Shown: positions 44,222-54,924, counted from the first letter of the stretch. The stretch: DNA of 64,000 nt from Geminicoccaceae bacterium (GCA_020638465.1 JACKIM010000002.1:62001-126000); one strand, 5' to 3'. The notes: generated from the sequence alone by a model not told the origin. Made by a program: numbers and translations.

Positions 44222-45779
44222 GGGCTGCAGCCTCGCGGTGGGGATCGTGTTCGGCCATGTCGTGCAGCCCGCCCATGAGCAGGCCGATTTCGTCGAGCGA
44301 CGCGTCGCTGGTGCGCATGGGCTGCGACAGCCGCCCCCGGTTGATGACGACGAGACGGTCGGTCAGCGTGAGAAGTTCATCGAGATCCTGTGAAATCACG
44401 AGGATCGCCGTACCGGCCGCGGCAAGGTCGACCAGCGCCTGGTGAATGGCGGCGGCGGCGCTGGCATCCACGCCCCAGGTCGGCTGCGAGACGACCAGCA
44501 CGCCCGGATTCTGCAGGACTTCGCGGCCGACCACATATTTTTGCAGGTTGCCGCCGGACAGGCTGCGCGCGGCCGCTGACGGGCCCGAGCAACGGACATC
44601 GAAGCGCTGGATGATATCTGCGGCGAAACGTCGCGCGGCTCCCAGCCGCAGGAAACCGCTCCCGGCGAGCTTCTGCCTCTGGCGGGCGCTGATCAGCGTG
44701 TTCTCGGTCAAGGTCATGTCGGGCACGGCGGCATGGCCGTTGCGCTCCTCCGGCACCGAGCACAGCCCCGCACGGCGTCTCGCACCGGGACCGCTGGTGC
44801 CGAAGGGGCGGCCATCGAGCCGGATCATGCCGACATGGGCCAGCCGGCGCTCGCCGGACAGCGCCGAGAACAGCTCGCCCTGCCCGTTGCCCGCCACTCC
44901 GGCGACACCCAGGATTTCCCCCGTTTCCACAGTGAAGTTGATGTCGTCGAGCGAGGTGTCGAACGGTGTCAATCGTTCCAGGTTGAGGTTCCTTGCCTCA
45001 AGGCGCGGTTCGCCAGTCGTGGAGCTGTTACCGCCTGTGCGGCGCTCGACCGTGCGCAATTCGGCACCGATCATCTGCTGGGCCATGCTGCGCGCGGTCT
45101 CCCTGCGCGGATCGCATGACCCCACCACCTTGCCGCCGCGCATGATCGTGGCGTGCTCGCACAGCACCTTGATCTCCTCAAGCTTGTGGCTGATGTAGAG
45201 GATCGAGCATCCCTCGCTTGCCAACTGGCGCAAGGTCTCGAACAGGCGATTGACTTCCTGCGGCGTGAGCACCGAGGTCGGCTCGTCCATGATCAGCAGG
45301 CGCGGATTCTGGAACAGGCAGCGGACGATCTCGATGCGTTGACGTTCGCCAACCGACAGCGAATGCACCTCACGTTCGGGATCGAGCGGCAGGCCGTAGC
45401 TCCGGCTGACCTCGACGATGCGGCGGGACAGCGCCCGCATGTCGCGCTCATTGTCGATGCCGAGGGCGATGTTCTCCTTCACGGTCATCGCCTCGAACAG
45501 CGAGAAATGCTGGAAGACCATGCCGATACCGAGCTGCCGGGCTTCGCGCGGATCGCCGATGCGGACGGATTTCCCCTCCCAGAGGATTTCGCCTTCGTCA
45601 GCCTGCTGTACGCCGTAGATGATCTTCACAAGCGTTGATTTGCCGGCGCCATTCTCGCCCAGCAGGGCATGGATCTGGCCCTGGCCGATCTCGAAGCTGA
45701 CGTCGCTGTTGGCGACCACGGCGGGAAAGCGCTTGGTGATGTTCCTCAGGGCAAGTCGCGGTGGCGGCGTGGTGTTCAT
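44211..45779 (-). CDS. Nucleoside-type ABC transporter ATP-binding protein (two ABC domains)
   Basis: A 522-residue fused double ATPase of the YufO/NupO/PnrC type. Domain 1: Walker A GENGAGKST (about 41-49), signature LSVGERQR, Walker B LLIMDEPTS. Domain 2 is degenerate as usual for this family: Walker A position GVAGNGQGE, signature LSGGNLQK, and Walker B VLVVSQPTWG with Ser-Gln in place of Asp-Glu. Only the first site should be fully active. The ATG overlaps the xdhC stop (ATGA), fixing it in the purine operon. The periplasmic BMP-type lipoprotein that normally accompanies the system is not in the window. Confidence 0.93.
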   Translation of the reverse strand: MNTTPPPRLALRNITKRFPAVVANSDVSFEIGQGQIHALLGENGAGKSTLVKIIYGVQQADEGEILWEGKSVRIGDPREARQLGIGMVFQHFSLFEAMTVKENIALGIDNERDMRALSRRIVEVSRSYGLPLDPEREVHSLSVGERQRIEIVRCLFQNPRLLIMDEPTSVLTPQEVNRLFETLRQLASEGCSILYISHKLEEIKVLCEHATIMRGGKVVGSCDPRRETARSMAQQMIGAELRTVERRTGGNSSTTGEPRLEARNLNLERLTPFDTSLDDINFTVETGEILGVAGVAGNGQGELFSALSGERRLAHVGMIRLDGRPFGTSGPGARRRAGLCSVPEERNGHAAVPDMTLTENTLISARQRQKLAGSGFLRLGAARRFAADIIQRFDVRCSGPSAAARSLSGGNLQKYVVGREVLQNPGVLVVSQPTWGVDASAAAAIHQALVDLAAAGTAILVISQDLDELLTLTDRLVVINRGRLSQPMRTSDASLDEIGLLMGGLHDMAEHDPHREAAAHGT

Positions 45780-46579
45780 GACCTGCGTCCCTCATGCATC
45801 CGGCGGATCAGTTCCGCGACCGTCAGGGCCGCAATCACCGGCGGTCTCTTGTCCTTCACGTTTGCATCTCCGATCGGGCAGGTCAGCCGCCCGCTATCCA
45901 GCCCCAGCTTGCGCAGGCCGTTCTCGAAACGCGCACGCTTGGTCTTCGAACCGATAAGTCCGAGATAGACGAAATCATCTCTGCGGAGAATAGTGCTGCA
46001 CAGTTCGAAATCCCGTGCGTGAGAGTGGGTGGCGACGAGATAGGCGCTGCCGGAAGGCGCCCTTGCTGCCTCGGTCAGGGGATTGGCGCTGACGATGCCC
46101 GGTTCTTCCGGCCCGAACGCTTCGGGACGTTCGTCGAACCAGTGCAGGGTGAGGGGCAGCGGCTTCACGGCCAGGGCTATGGCGCGTCCCACGTGCCCCG
46201 CACCGAACAGGCAGAGATCGCCCAGCGTCGAATTTCGCTCGCATTCTTCGAGTTCTTCGAGTTCGCCGGCACCGGCATGGCGCAGCGAGATGGTGACGCT
46301 GCCGCCGCAGCACTGACCCTGTTCCGGTCCGAGAATGTATCGGCCAGTCGCCGGGGCGCCGGTCTCCGCTGCCGGCCCGGCCAGCCAGTCGCGGGCGGTC
46401 CTGATCGCCTCCCATTCCAGCCAGCCGCCGCCGATGGTGCCGGCGAGGCTGTCGCGTGTCACCAGCATGGCCGTGCCGCTGTCGCGCGGGGTGGAGCCGC
46501 GGGTCGACTCGATCCGCACCATGGCCACAGGCTCATCGCCGGCCAGCCAGTCCCGCAAACGGTCGGCCATGCCGTTCAT
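45776..46579 (-). CDS. xdhC: XdhC, molybdenum-cofactor insertion chaperone for xanthine dehydrogenase
   Basis: A 267-residue XdhC/CoxI-family protein that binds the molybdenum cofactor, helps its sulfuration and inserts it into XdhB. Seen are RGSTPRDSGTAMLV at the N-terminus, the LGPEQGQCCGGSV Cys-Cys motif near 105-117, the Rossmann FGAGHVGRAIA, and YLGLIGSKTKRARF. Its ATG overlaps the xdhB stop by 4 nt; its stop overlaps the ABC ATPase start by 4 nt. Confidence 0.94.
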   Translation of the reverse strand: MNGMADRLRDWLAGDEPVAMVRIESTRGSTPRDSGTAMLVTRDSLAGTIGGGWLEWEAIRTARDWLAGPAAETGAPATGRYILGPEQGQCCGGSVTISLRHAGAGELEELEECERNSTLGDLCLFGAGHVGRAIALAVKPLPLTLHWFDERPEAFGPEEPGIVSANPLTEAARAPSGSAYLVATHSHARDFELCSTILRRDDFVYLGLIGSKTKRARFENGLRKLGLDSGRLTCPIGDANVKDKRPPVIAALTVAELIRRMHEGRRS

Positions 46580-48870
46580 GTGGTCATGGCTTCCAGTCTC
46601 CGTACGGCAGTCAGGATGCGTTCGGGCGTCGCCGGTGCATCCAGCCTCGGGCTGTGCCGGTAACCGGCCACGGACGCGACTGCATCGGAAAGCGCGTGGA
46701 GGACGGAGATGCCGAGCATGAAGGGCGGCTCGCCGACGGCCTTGGAACGAAAGATCGTGTCCTTGCTGTTGATCGAGCGGTCATGCAGCTCGACATTGAA
46801 GACGGGCGGGCGGTCGCCCATGACCGGTATCTTGTAGGTGGAGGGCGCATGGGTCCAGAGGGCGCCGTCCCTTTTCCACACGAGTTCCTCCGTGGTGAGC
46901 CAGCCCATGCCCTGGATGAAACCGCCTTCGACCTGCCCCCTGTCGATATCCGGGCTCAGCGACCGACCGACATCGTGCAGGATGTCCGTCCGCAACACGC
47001 GATATTCGCCCGTCAGCCGGTCGATCGCCACTTCCGAGCAGGCTGCCCCATAGGCGAAATAATAGAAGGGATGCCCGCGCCCGGCCTCGCGATCCCAGTG
47101 GATGTCGGGTGTCTTGTAAAACCCGGTCGAGGACAGTGAAATCCGGCCGAAATAGGCCTGGTCCACCAGTTCGGCAAAGCTCAGGCGCTGGTTGCCGATG
47201 CGGACGTGATTATCCTCGAATTCGATCTGGTCGACATCGAGAGACCATTTCTCACAGGCAAAATCCACCAGACGCTGACGAATGGTCAGGGCGGCGGCTT
47301 CCGCAGCCTTGCCATTGAGATCGGCACCCGACGACGCCGCGGTGGCCGACGTGTTGGGCACCTTGCCAGTGGTGGTCGCGGTGATCTTCACCCGGTCGAG
47401 GTCGATGGCGAAGACATCGGCCACCACCTGCGCCACCTTGGTGTGAAGGCCCTGGCCCATCTCCGTGCCGCCATGGTTCAGGTGCACGCTGCCATCCCTG
47501 TAGACATGCACCAGGGCCCCCGCCTGATTGAAGGCCGTGAGCGTGAAGGAGATGCCGAACTTGACAGGGGTGAGGGCGATGCCGCGGCGGATGACCGGAC
47601 TGTCGCCGTTGAACCGGCGAATGGCCTCCCTGCGCCGGGCGTAGGCCGTCTTTTCTTCCAGCTCGCTGACGATCTCGTCGATGATGTTGTCGTCAATTGT
47701 CTGGTGATACGGGGTGACATTCCGCTCGTCGCGCCCGTAGAAATTGCGCTTGCGCACGATGAGCGGGTCGAGGCCGGTGGCGAACGCGACGTCCTCGATC
47801 ATCCTTTCGCAGGCGACCATGCCCTGCGGGCCGCCAAATCCGCGAAAGGCGGTATTCGATACGGTGTTGGTGCGCAGGGGGCGCGATTGCAGGCGGACCG
47901 CCGGATAGAAATACGCGTTGTCGGCGTGGAACAGCGCCCGGTCGGTGACGGGCCCGGAGAGGTCGGAGGACCAGCCGCAATCGCCGTCAAAGCGCATGTC
48001 CACGCCATGGATGCGGCCGTCGTCGTCGAAGCCGACGCTGTAGTCCACGAGGAAGCCGTGGCGCTTGCCGGTGATGATCATGTCGTCGTCGCGGTCGGGA
48101 CGGATCTTGACCGGACGCCGGTTGCGCCGTGCCAGAACGGCGGCGATGCAGGCAAACAGGTTTCCCTGCGTCTCCTTGCCGCCGAAGCCGCCACCCATGC
48201 GCCGGATCTCGACCGTCACGCCGTGGGCGGCGATGCCCAGCACCTGCGCCACCATCGTCTGGACTTCGCTCGGATGCTGGGTGGACGAGAAGACCGTGAC
48301 ATCGCCGTCCTCGCCCGGCAACGCCATGCCGATCTGTCCTTCGAGGTAGAAGTGGTCCTGACCGCCCATGCGGACCCGACCGTCGATGCGGTGCGGTGCG
48401 GCATCCAGTGCGGCCCGCACATCGCCACGCTGCATGGTCATGCCGGGCGTGACCGTGTCTCGCGCCTCGGTCAGGTCGATGACGAAGTCGAGCTCCTCAT
48501 AGGCGATTTGCGCAAGCCTCGCCGCCCGCCTTGCCGCGTCCCGGCTGGTGGCGGCGACGGCAAAGACCGGCTGGCCCACATAGTGGACCTCGCCCTCGGC
48601 AAGAAGCGGTTCATCGTGACGATGGGTCGGGCTGACGTCATTGAGACCGGGAATGTCTGCCGCGGTGATGACATCGACCACGCCCGGCGCATCGCGCACG
48701 GCGCCAAGGTCGATGGCGACGATTCGTGCATGCGACCTTTCGGCGATGCCCAGGCAGGCATGCAGCAGTCCTGTGGGCTCCAGCAGGTCGTCGATGTACC
48801 GTGCCTCGCCCCGGACATGCTTGACCGCACTGTCGTGGCGGACGGCGGCCCCCATGCCATGCCTGCTCAT
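46576..48870 (-). CDS. xdhB: Xanthine dehydrogenase molybdopterin-binding subunit
   Basis: A 764-residue large subunit that oxidises hypoxanthine and xanthine to urate. Cofactor and active-site elements are present: [23 protein letters not shown] with the substrate Arg, [14 protein letters not shown], and near the C-terminus [10 protein letters not shown] with the catalytic Glu. The two-subunit XdhA/XdhB layout resembles the Rhodobacter enzyme. Coupled by ATGA to xdhA before it and xdhC after it. Confidence 0.96.
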   Translation of the reverse strand: MSRHGMGAAVRHDSAVKHVRGEARYIDDLLEPTGLLHACLGIAERSHARIVAIDLGAVRDAPGVVDVITAADIPGLNDVSPTHRHDEPLLAEGEVHYVGQPVFAVAATSRDAARRAARLAQIAYEELDFVIDLTEARDTVTPGMTMQRGDVRAALDAAPHRIDGRVRMGGQDHFYLEGQIGMALPGEDGDVTVFSSTQHPSEVQTMVAQVLGIAAHGVTVEIRRMGGGFGGKETQGNLFACIAAVLARRNRRPVKIRPDRDDDMIITGKRHGFLVDYSVGFDDDGRIHGVDMRFDGDCGWSSDLSGPVTDRALFHADNAYFYPAVRLQSRPLRTNTVSNTAFRGFGGPQGMVACERMIEDVAFATGLDPLIVRKRNFYGRDERNVTPYHQTIDDNIIDEIVSELEEKTAYARRREAIRRFNGDSPVIRRGIALTPVKFGISFTLTAFNQAGALVHVYRDGSVHLNHGGTEMGQGLHTKVAQVVADVFAIDLDRVKITATTTGKVPNTSATAASSGADLNGKAAEAAALTIRQRLVDFACEKWSLDVDQIEFEDNHVRIGNQRLSFAELVDQAYFGRISLSSTGFYKTPDIHWDREAGRGHPFYYFAYGAACSEVAIDRLTGEYRVLRTDILHDVGRSLSPDIDRGQVEGGFIQGMGWLTTEELVWKRDGALWTHAPSTYKIPVMGDRPPVFNVELHDRSINSKDTIFRSKAVGEPPFMLGISVLHALSDAVASVAGYRHSPRLDAPATPERILTAVRRLEAMTT

Positions 48871-50342
48871 GGAATGGCCTCATCGTGCTCCATACCCGAA
48901 ACCTCCTGCAGACGGGTCATGGCTGTTGCCTCCATGCCCGCGCCGGTTTCGAAGAAAAGGCGTTCGAGCAGGTTGCCTGCGGCCGTCATGCGGTAGGCGG
49001 CACTGGCGCGCATGTCGTCGATGGGCGTGAAATCATCGGCGAGTGCGGCGCGGGCCGCTTCCATGGCCTGACGGTTCCAGGATCGACCCTTCAAGGCGTT
49101 CTCGGCCCTGAGCGCACGTTTCGGAGTGGCTGCCATGCCACCCATGGCGATCCGGGCCTCGCAAATTTTTCCGCCTTGGAGTTCCAGCAAAAAGGCTCCC
49201 AATACGGCAGATATATCCTGATCAAAACGTTTGGAGAGTTTGTAACATCGGTAAACGGAACCGGCCTTGGGATGGGGAATGGTGACGGCTGTCACCAGTT
49301 CCCCGGGCTGGCGGTCCTGCTTGCCGTAATCGATGAAAAAATCTTCCAGCGGCATGGATCTCGATCCGTCAACGCTCGCCAGATGGAGAATGGCGCCAGT
49401 GGCGATCAGGGCGGGCGAGCCGTCGCCGATGGGCGAACCGTTGGCGATATTGCCGCCAACCGTGGCCGAATGGCGCACCGGCGGCGAGGCGAAGCGGAGC
49501 AACATGTCCGCCATGTGGGGATAGAGGCTCGTGAGCGGATGGAATGCGTCCTCCCAGTTCACCCCGGCACCAATGACAAGCCCGTCGGCAGTGTTCTCGA
49601 TGCGGTGAAGTTCCCCGACCCGGCCGAGCCATATCACCTCGTCCAGCACCCGCAGATGCTTGGTGATCCACAGCCCGACATCCGTGCAACCGGCAACGAT
49701 CCTCGCTTGAGGATTCTTTGCCAGCCGTTCGAGCAGCGAAGCAAGTGTCGCCGGGGCATGGAAATGGCGGGTTCCGTCGCTCAGGTCCAGATCGTCGTCA
49801 TCCACCAGCGCCTCCAGCACGGACGGATCGTCATCCAGCCGGCCGCCGCCGATCTCGAAGGCCCGGCGCGCTGCGCGGGCGATGGGGGCGTAGCCGGTGC
49901 AGCGGCAGAGATTGCCCGACAGGGCATTGTTGACGGTGCGGTCATCGGGAGCATGGTCATGTTGCTGCATCAGCCCGGCGAGCGACATGACGAATCCGGG
50001 CGTGCAGAAACCGCATTGCGAACCGTGATGTTCGACCATGGCCTGTTGTACCGGGTGCAGGGTGCCATCGGCTGATGCCAGGTGTTCGACCGTGACCAGC
50101 CGGCGGCCGTCGAGGGTTGCCAGAAGGCGGATGCAGGCATTGGACGGGCGATAGTGCACCTTGCCATGGGCAAGTTCCCCGACCAGCACCGTGCATGCGC
50201 CGCAATCGCCCTCATTGCAGCCTTCCTTGGTGCCGGTGAGTCCCGCCTCCCGGCGCAGCCAGTCGAGAACCGTCATGGTGGGATCGGCCCTGTCGATCTC
50301 GACAAGCCGGTTTCCGAGCAGAAACCTTATCCCGTGGCGCAT
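48867..50342 (-). CDS. xdhA: Xanthine dehydrogenase small subunit (2Fe-2S and FAD)
   Basis: A 491-residue electron-transfer subunit. Two 2Fe-2S clusters are bound by C42, C47, C50, C70 ([10 protein letters not shown]...NAC) and C110, C113, C146, C148 (QCGFCTPG...CRCTG). The FAD domain holds [10 protein letters not shown] and [14 protein letters not shown] use the ATG at 50342 with GGGGAC upstream; an ATG 54 nt earlier lacks a ribosome site. First gene of xdhA-xdhB-xdhC-ABC, divergent from the UraD/AllC fusion gene by 164 nt. No regulator gene is adjacent. Confidence 0.95.
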   Translation of the reverse strand: MRHGIRFLLGNRLVEIDRADPTMTVLDWLRREAGLTGTKEGCNEGDCGACTVLVGELAHGKVHYRPSNACIRLLATLDGRRLVTVEHLASADGTLHPVQQAMVEHHGSQCGFCTPGFVMSLAGLMQQHDHAPDDRTVNNALSGNLCRCTGYAPIARAARRAFEIGGGRLDDDPSVLEALVDDDDLDLSDGTRHFHAPATLASLLERLAKNPQARIVAGCTDVGLWITKHLRVLDEVIWLGRVGELHRIENTADGLVIGAGVNWEDAFHPLTSLYPHMADMLLRFASPPVRHSATVGGNIANGSPIGDGSPALIATGAILHLASVDGSRSMPLEDFFIDYGKQDRQPGELVTAVTIPHPKAGSVYRCYKLSKRFDQDISAVLGAFLLELQGGKICEARIAMGGMAATPKRALRAENALKGRSWNRQAMEAARAALADDFTPIDDMRASAAYRMTAAGNLLERLFFETGAGMEATAMTRLQEVSGMEHDEAIP

Positions 50343-50506
50343 GACCGTCCCCGCTTGTTCCCGTTGTGTTGATTTGAGCGGTTTGCGGCCCGACATTCAA
50401 CTGCTGACGAAGCCGACACGCCGCAAAAGGACTTTCAAAAAATGTCGCATAAACCTTGCCGGGGCCGCTGCTATCCTCCTTGCGGCCAGAAACAGGGAGC
50501 ATGGCC

Positions 50507-52264
50507 ATGACCGATACCGCCCGGATCGCACAGCGCGAACTGTTCCTTGCGCGCTTTGCCCACCTTTTCGAGCATTCTCCCTGGGTGGTGGAGCGGACGT
50601 TCGATTCCGGCAGCGTCGGTGCCGGCGATGCGGTCGATGCCCTGCACGCCGCCTTCTGCCGAACCCTGCGCGAGGCCTCGGACGGGGAACGGCTGGCACT
50701 GGTTCGCGCGCATCCCGACCTTGCGGGCAGGCTCGCCGCGGCCGGACGGCTCACGGCCGACTCGGCGAAGGAACAGGCGTCGGCCGGGCTCGACCGGCTC
50801 ACCGACGAGGAGCGGCGCCGGTTCACCGAACTGAATGACGCTTACAAGGCCCGCTTCGATTTCCCCTTCATCTTTGCTGTGAAAGGGCGTGGCAAGGACG
50901 AGATCCGCAAGGCGTTCGAGGAGCGCATTTCCCATGACCGGGAAAGTGAGCTGAATGAGGCCCTTCGGCAGATAGAGAAAATCGTCTGGCTGAGACTGTC
51001 TGGAGATGACCCGGCGGTTCCGGCAACACCCGGCGCGCGGCTGATGCAACGCCTCGATGCGCTGGCGCAGTTCACCGCCGAGCCCGGCAAGCTCACCCGC
51101 CTCTACCTGACCGGCGAACACAAGGCGGCCATGGAACAGGTGCGTGCGTGGATGGCGGAGGCCGGGCTGGCCACGCATGTCGATGGCATGGCGACGCTGG
51201 TGGGGCGTTACGAGAGTGAGCCGCCCGGTGCGCCCGCGCTGCTGGTGGGCTCGCATATCGATACGGTACGCGATGCGGGGCGATATGACGGCAATCTGGG
51301 TGTGCTTGCGGCGGTCCAGGCGGTGGACGAACTGCACCGGCAGGGCCGGCGGCTGCCCTTTGCCATCGAGGTTCTGGCCTTCGGCGACGAGGAAGGAGTG
51401 CGTTTCCCGACGACCCTGTCGGGCTCGCGGGCGGTCGCCGGCGTGTTCGACCCGGCAACGCTGGACCTTGCCGATGCCGAAGGGATCAGCTTGCGCGAGG
51501 CACTTCTGGCTTTTGGCTGCAATCCCGACCCGACAGCAATCTCCGCCATTGCAAGAAACGGCGGCCGGGCGCTGGGCTATGTCGAACTGCATATCGAGCA
51601 GGGGCCGGTACTGCAGGATGCCGGGCTGCCGATCGGTGTCGTGACGGCGATCAATGGCGCAACGAGATTTTCCATCGAAGTCGAAGGTGTCGCCGGCCAT
51701 GCCGGCACGGTGCCGATGGAGCTGCGCCGCGATGCGCTTGCGGCCGCATGCGAGATGATCCTGGCAATCGAAAGGGAGGCACTTGGTCGTGATGGCCTTG
51801 TGGCGACGGTTGGCATGTTGCGACCAATGCCAGGTGCGGGGAATGTCATTCCCGGCAAGGTGAGCTTCTCCCTGGATATCCGCTCGCCACGTGACGACGA
51901 TCGCGAAAACGCCATTGCCGCCATCGAGCGGAAGCTGTCGGACATCGCCGTTCGCCGACGGGCGGAATTGCGCATGACCCGCACCTATGACGAGCCGGCG
52001 ATTGCTGCCGACAGGTCGATGCGCGCTGCACTCGCCGCCGCTGTCCGGCGTTGCGGATACCGCGTTCTCGAATTGCCCAGCGGTGCAGGGCACGATGCCA
52101 TGGCCATCGGCGGCGTGATGCCGATGGCCATGCTGTTCCTGCGTTGCCGGGACGGGATCTCGCACAATCCGCTCGAAAGCATCACCGTCGACGATGCGCA
52201 GGTCGCCGTGGATGTGCTGGTCGAGTTCCTTGCATCCTTCGATCCGGACGTTGTCCTGCCGTGA
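50507..52264 (+). CDS. Fused OHCU decarboxylase (UraD) and allantoate amidohydrolase
   Basis: A 585-residue bifunctional purine-degradation enzyme. Residues about 10-165 are UraD-like (ALVRAHPDLAGRLA, FTELNDAYKARFDFPFIFAVKG), decarboxylating OHCU to S-allantoin. Residues about 180-585 are an M20-type amidohydrolase of the AllC/HpxK group: LVGSHIDTVRDAGRYDGNLGVLAAV with metal His and Asp, GDEEGVRFPTTLSGSRAV, YVELHIEQGPVL, and GHDAMAI near the end. The second domain cleaves allantoate. Such fusions are known, but uricase, HIU hydrolase and allantoinase genes are missing here. I use the ATG at 50507, AGGGAG 7 nt upstream; one at 50501 is too close to it. Confidence 0.92.
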   Translation: MTDTARIAQRELFLARFAHLFEHSPWVVERTFDSGSVGAGDAVDALHAAFCRTLREASDGERLALVRAHPDLAGRLAAAGRLTADSAKEQASAGLDRLTDEERRRFTELNDAYKARFDFPFIFAVKGRGKDEIRKAFEERISHDRESELNEALRQIEKIVWLRLSGDDPAVPATPGARLMQRLDALAQFTAEPGKLTRLYLTGEHKAAMEQVRAWMAEAGLATHVDGMATLVGRYESEPPGAPALLVGSHIDTVRDAGRYDGNLGVLAAVQAVDELHRQGRRLPFAIEVLAFGDEEGVRFPTTLSGSRAVAGVFDPATLDLADAEGISLREALLAFGCNPDPTAISAIARNGGRALGYVELHIEQGPVLQDAGLPIGVVTAINGATRFSIEVEGVAGHAGTVPMELRRDALAAACEMILAIEREALGRDGLVATVGMLRPMPGAGNVIPGKVSFSLDIRSPRDDDRENAIAAIERKLSDIAVRRRAELRMTRTYDEPAIAADRSMRAALAAAVRRCGYRVLELPSGAGHDAMAIGGVMPMAMLFLRCRDGISHNPLESITVDDAQVAVDVLVEFLASFDPDVVLP

Positions 52265-52276
52265 GCTGCCGCTGCC

Positions 52277-52675
52277 TCAGGGCTCGTCGTGGTCGGCGAG
52301 GCCGTCGAGGATGGGGCAGTCCGGACGGTCGTCGCCATGACAGCGCGACACCAGTTCGTGCAGTGTCTGGCGCATCGAGGCCAGTTCCTCGATCTTGCGG
52401 TCGATGTCGGCGATGCGAGCGGCCGCCATCGCCTTGACGTCGGCGCTCGCACGGTTGCGGTCGGCATAGAGCTCCAGCAGCCCGCGGCACTCCTCGACGG
52501 TAAAGCCGAGCGAGCGCGCGCGCTGGACGAAGCGCAGGCGGTGGACGTCGCCGGTATCGTAGTCGCGATAGCCGTTGGGCAGGCGGCCGCTGGCCGTGAC
52601 CAGCCCGATTTCCTCGTAGTAGCGAATGGTCTTCGCGGGAAGGCTCGCACGTTGCGCGGCTTCGCCGATGTTCAT
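52277..52675 (-). CDS. cueR: Copper-responsive MerR-family regulator CueR
   Basis: A 132-residue MerR-type activator. The DNA-binding helix-turn-helix is MNIGEAAQRASLPAKTIRYYEEIGL, followed by a dimerisation helix. The metal site CHGDDRPDC has C112 and C120, the same spacing and numbering as E. coli CueR, so it should sense Cu(I), or Ag/Au. Its ATG shares one base with the copA stop (TGATG), placing it second in the copA-cueR operon. It would act on the distorted promoter at 54925-54955 and so control its own gene. Convergent with the UraD/AllC gene, 12 nt apart. Confidence 0.94.
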   Translation of the reverse strand: MNIGEAAQRASLPAKTIRYYEEIGLVTASGRLPNGYRDYDTGDVHRLRFVQRARSLGFTVEECRGLLELYADRNRASADVKAMAAARIADIDRKIEELASMRQTLHELVSRCHGDDRPDCPILDGLADHDEP

Positions 52676-54873
52676 CAGTCCTGTTCCATCTTCCAGCGCT
52701 TGAGAAGAAGCGAGTTGGCGACGACCGAGACGCTCGAAAGCGCCATGGCGGTCCCGGCCAGCGCAGGGCTCAGATAGCCCGATGCGGCGATCGGAATCCC
52801 TATCACATTGTAGATGAATGCCCAGAAGAGATTCTGGCGGATCTTGGACGATGTTCGGCGCGCGATGTCAATCGCTCCCGCCACCAGCGTCGGCCTCGGC
52901 CGCATCAAGGTGATGCCGGCGGCTTCCAGGGCGACATCCGAGCCGCTGCCCATGGCCATGCCGACATCGGCGGCGGCGAGGGCGGGGGCGTCGTTGATGC
53001 CGTCTCCCACCATCGCCACCCTTCTTCCTTCGTCGATCAACTGGCGAAGGGTCTCGACCTTGCGTTGCGGGCGCAACTGGGCGTGGACCTCGTCGATACC
53101 GAGTTCCGCCGCGATCATCTTGGCCGTGGCCTTGTTGTCGCCGGTGAGCAGGGCGACACGGATGCCGCGTCGGCGCAACTGATCAACGGCGTCGCGTGCA
53201 TCTTCGCGTGGCGTGTCGGCATAGGCGATGAGCCCTTCGAACCGCTCGTCATTGGCGATGAAGGCGACGGTCTTTGCCTCGCTCTCCAGCGCATGCGCCC
53301 TGTCCGCTGCCGCCTGCGGGATCTCGACCGTCATGGCGTCCGGACGACCGATACGCCAGGCATGGCCATCGATCTCGGCCTCGATGCCAGCACCGGCCAT
53401 CGCCTCGAAGCGGCCGGGCTTCAGCAGGTCGAACTGGCGGGCGCGGGCAGCCTCGACCGTGGCGCGGCCGAGGGGGTGTTCGCTCCTTGACTGCGCTGAA
53501 GCGGCATGGAGCAACAACTGATCCTCATCAGCGCCAAAGGCGACGATATCCGTGACTTCCGGGCGCCCCTGCGTGAGCGTTCCCGTCTTGTCGAACACCA
53601 CGGTGTCGATGGTCTGTGCGCGTTCCAGCGTCTCGATGTCGCGAATGAGGATACCGGCACGGGCGGCGGCTCCGGTTCCCGCCACAAGGGCCGTCGGTGT
53701 CGCGAGTCCGAGCGCGCAGGGGCAGGCGATGACGAGGACCGAGACAAAAGCGACCAGTGCCTGCTCGAATCCGCTTCCGACCATGAGCCAGAATGCGAAG
53801 GTCAGGGCGGCGACCACCAGCACGGCCGGGACGAATACCGCGCTGATCCGGTCAACCAGCCGCTGCACGGGTGCCTTCCCCGTCTGGGCATGTTCGACCA
53901 GTCGGGCAATTCTGGCTAGGGTGGTATTCTCGCCTATGCGCGTGGCTTCGATTTCCAGCGCCGAACTCCCGTTGACGGACCCGGCGACGACCTTGTCGCC
54001 GGTCTTGCGCGGCACGGGCATGCTCTCGCCGGTGATCAGGCTCTCGTCGATCTCGCCGTACCCGTCCGCGATAGTGCCGTCCACCGGCAACCGTTCGCCG
54101 GGGCGGACCAGAAGGCGGTCGCCGAGCCGGACATCATCGACGCCGACGGTAACGGTCTCGCCATCGCGCAGCACGGTTGCCGTTTCCGGGCGCAGCGCCA
54201 TGAGCTCCCGCAGCGCTTCGGCGGCGGACCGCTTGGCCCGGGATTCGAGCAGCTTGCCGGCGAGCACCAGCGTGATGACGACGGCGGATGCCTCGAAATA
54301 AAGGTGCCCCGCGGCGGCATTTCCGAGGTCGATATAGAGCCACAGGCTGTAGAACCAGGCGGCAGAGGTGCCGATGGCGACGAGCAGGTCCATGGTTCCC
54401 GTCCGGTTGCGGACAGACTTGACCGCTCCCTTGAGGAAACGGCGCCCGATCCAGAATTGCACGGGAGTGGCCAGGAGAAGTTCGAGCCAGGGCGGCAGAT
54501 GCCATGTGGACCCCATGAGCATCGGGATCATCTGCAACACCAGCGGCAGGGTGAGCGCGGCGGCGACAATCAGCTCGTTGCGGTCGCGGCGGAAGGTGGC
54601 GGCCGTATCCTCCCCGTCCGGAAGGCCGCGAGAGAGATCCAGCGGGCGGGCCTTGAAGCCGGCACCGTTCACGGCCCGGATCAGCGCTTCCATGGTGACC
54701 GGTCCATGAACCTCGGCGGTATCGAGGGCGAGGTTGACATCCGCATCGGCAACGCCGGGGACGGCGCGCAGCGCGCGTTCGACACGCCCGGCACATCCTG
54801 CACAGGTCATGCCGGAAATGGCAAGGCTGGTCGCCGGCTTTTCCTCGACCCGCTCGGCCGTCATTGTTTCCAT
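52675..54873 (-). CDS. copA: Copper-exporting P1B-type ATPase
   Basis: A 732-residue copper efflux pump in the inner membrane. One N-terminal heavy-metal domain carries GMTCAGC (C24, C27). The membrane metal site is CPC in VIACPCALGLATPTAL, the phosphorylated Asp lies in VFDKTGTLTQG, the nucleotide domain has the SEHPLG His, and GDGINDAPAL is present. Eight membrane helices are expected. I use the ATG at 54873; a TTG 27 nt earlier is the alternative. It is the first gene with cueR behind it, and the promoter upstream is of the MerR class. Confidence 0.95.
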   Translation of the reverse strand: METMTAERVEEKPATSLAISGMTCAGCAGRVERALRAVPGVADADVNLALDTAEVHGPVTMEALIRAVNGAGFKARPLDLSRGLPDGEDTAATFRRDRNELIVAAALTLPLVLQMIPMLMGSTWHLPPWLELLLATPVQFWIGRRFLKGAVKSVRNRTGTMDLLVAIGTSAAWFYSLWLYIDLGNAAAGHLYFEASAVVITLVLAGKLLESRAKRSAAEALRELMALRPETATVLRDGETVTVGVDDVRLGDRLLVRPGERLPVDGTIADGYGEIDESLITGESMPVPRKTGDKVVAGSVNGSSALEIEATRIGENTTLARIARLVEHAQTGKAPVQRLVDRISAVFVPAVLVVAALTFAFWLMVGSGFEQALVAFVSVLVIACPCALGLATPTALVAGTGAAARAGILIRDIETLERAQTIDTVVFDKTGTLTQGRPEVTDIVAFGADEDQLLLHAASAQSRSEHPLGRATVEAARARQFDLLKPGRFEAMAGAGIEAEIDGHAWRIGRPDAMTVEIPQAAADRAHALESEAKTVAFIANDERFEGLIAYADTPREDARDAVDQLRRRGIRVALLTGDNKATAKMIAAELGIDEVHAQLRPQRKVETLRQLIDEGRRVAMVGDGINDAPALAAADVGMAMGSGSDVALEAAGITLMRPRPTLVAGAIDIARRTSSKIRQNLFWAFIYNVIGIPIAASGYLSPALAGTAMALSSVSVVANSLLLKRWKMEQD

Positions 54874-54924
54874 GATGTTGTGCCCTTTCTCCTGCCGCAA
54901 TGTTCCGTGCGGCGGTCAGACCGG

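Noticed and set aside
47206..48996. 596-codon plus-strand frame inside xdhB
   Set aside because: Antisense to xanthine dehydrogenase; no recognisable domain.
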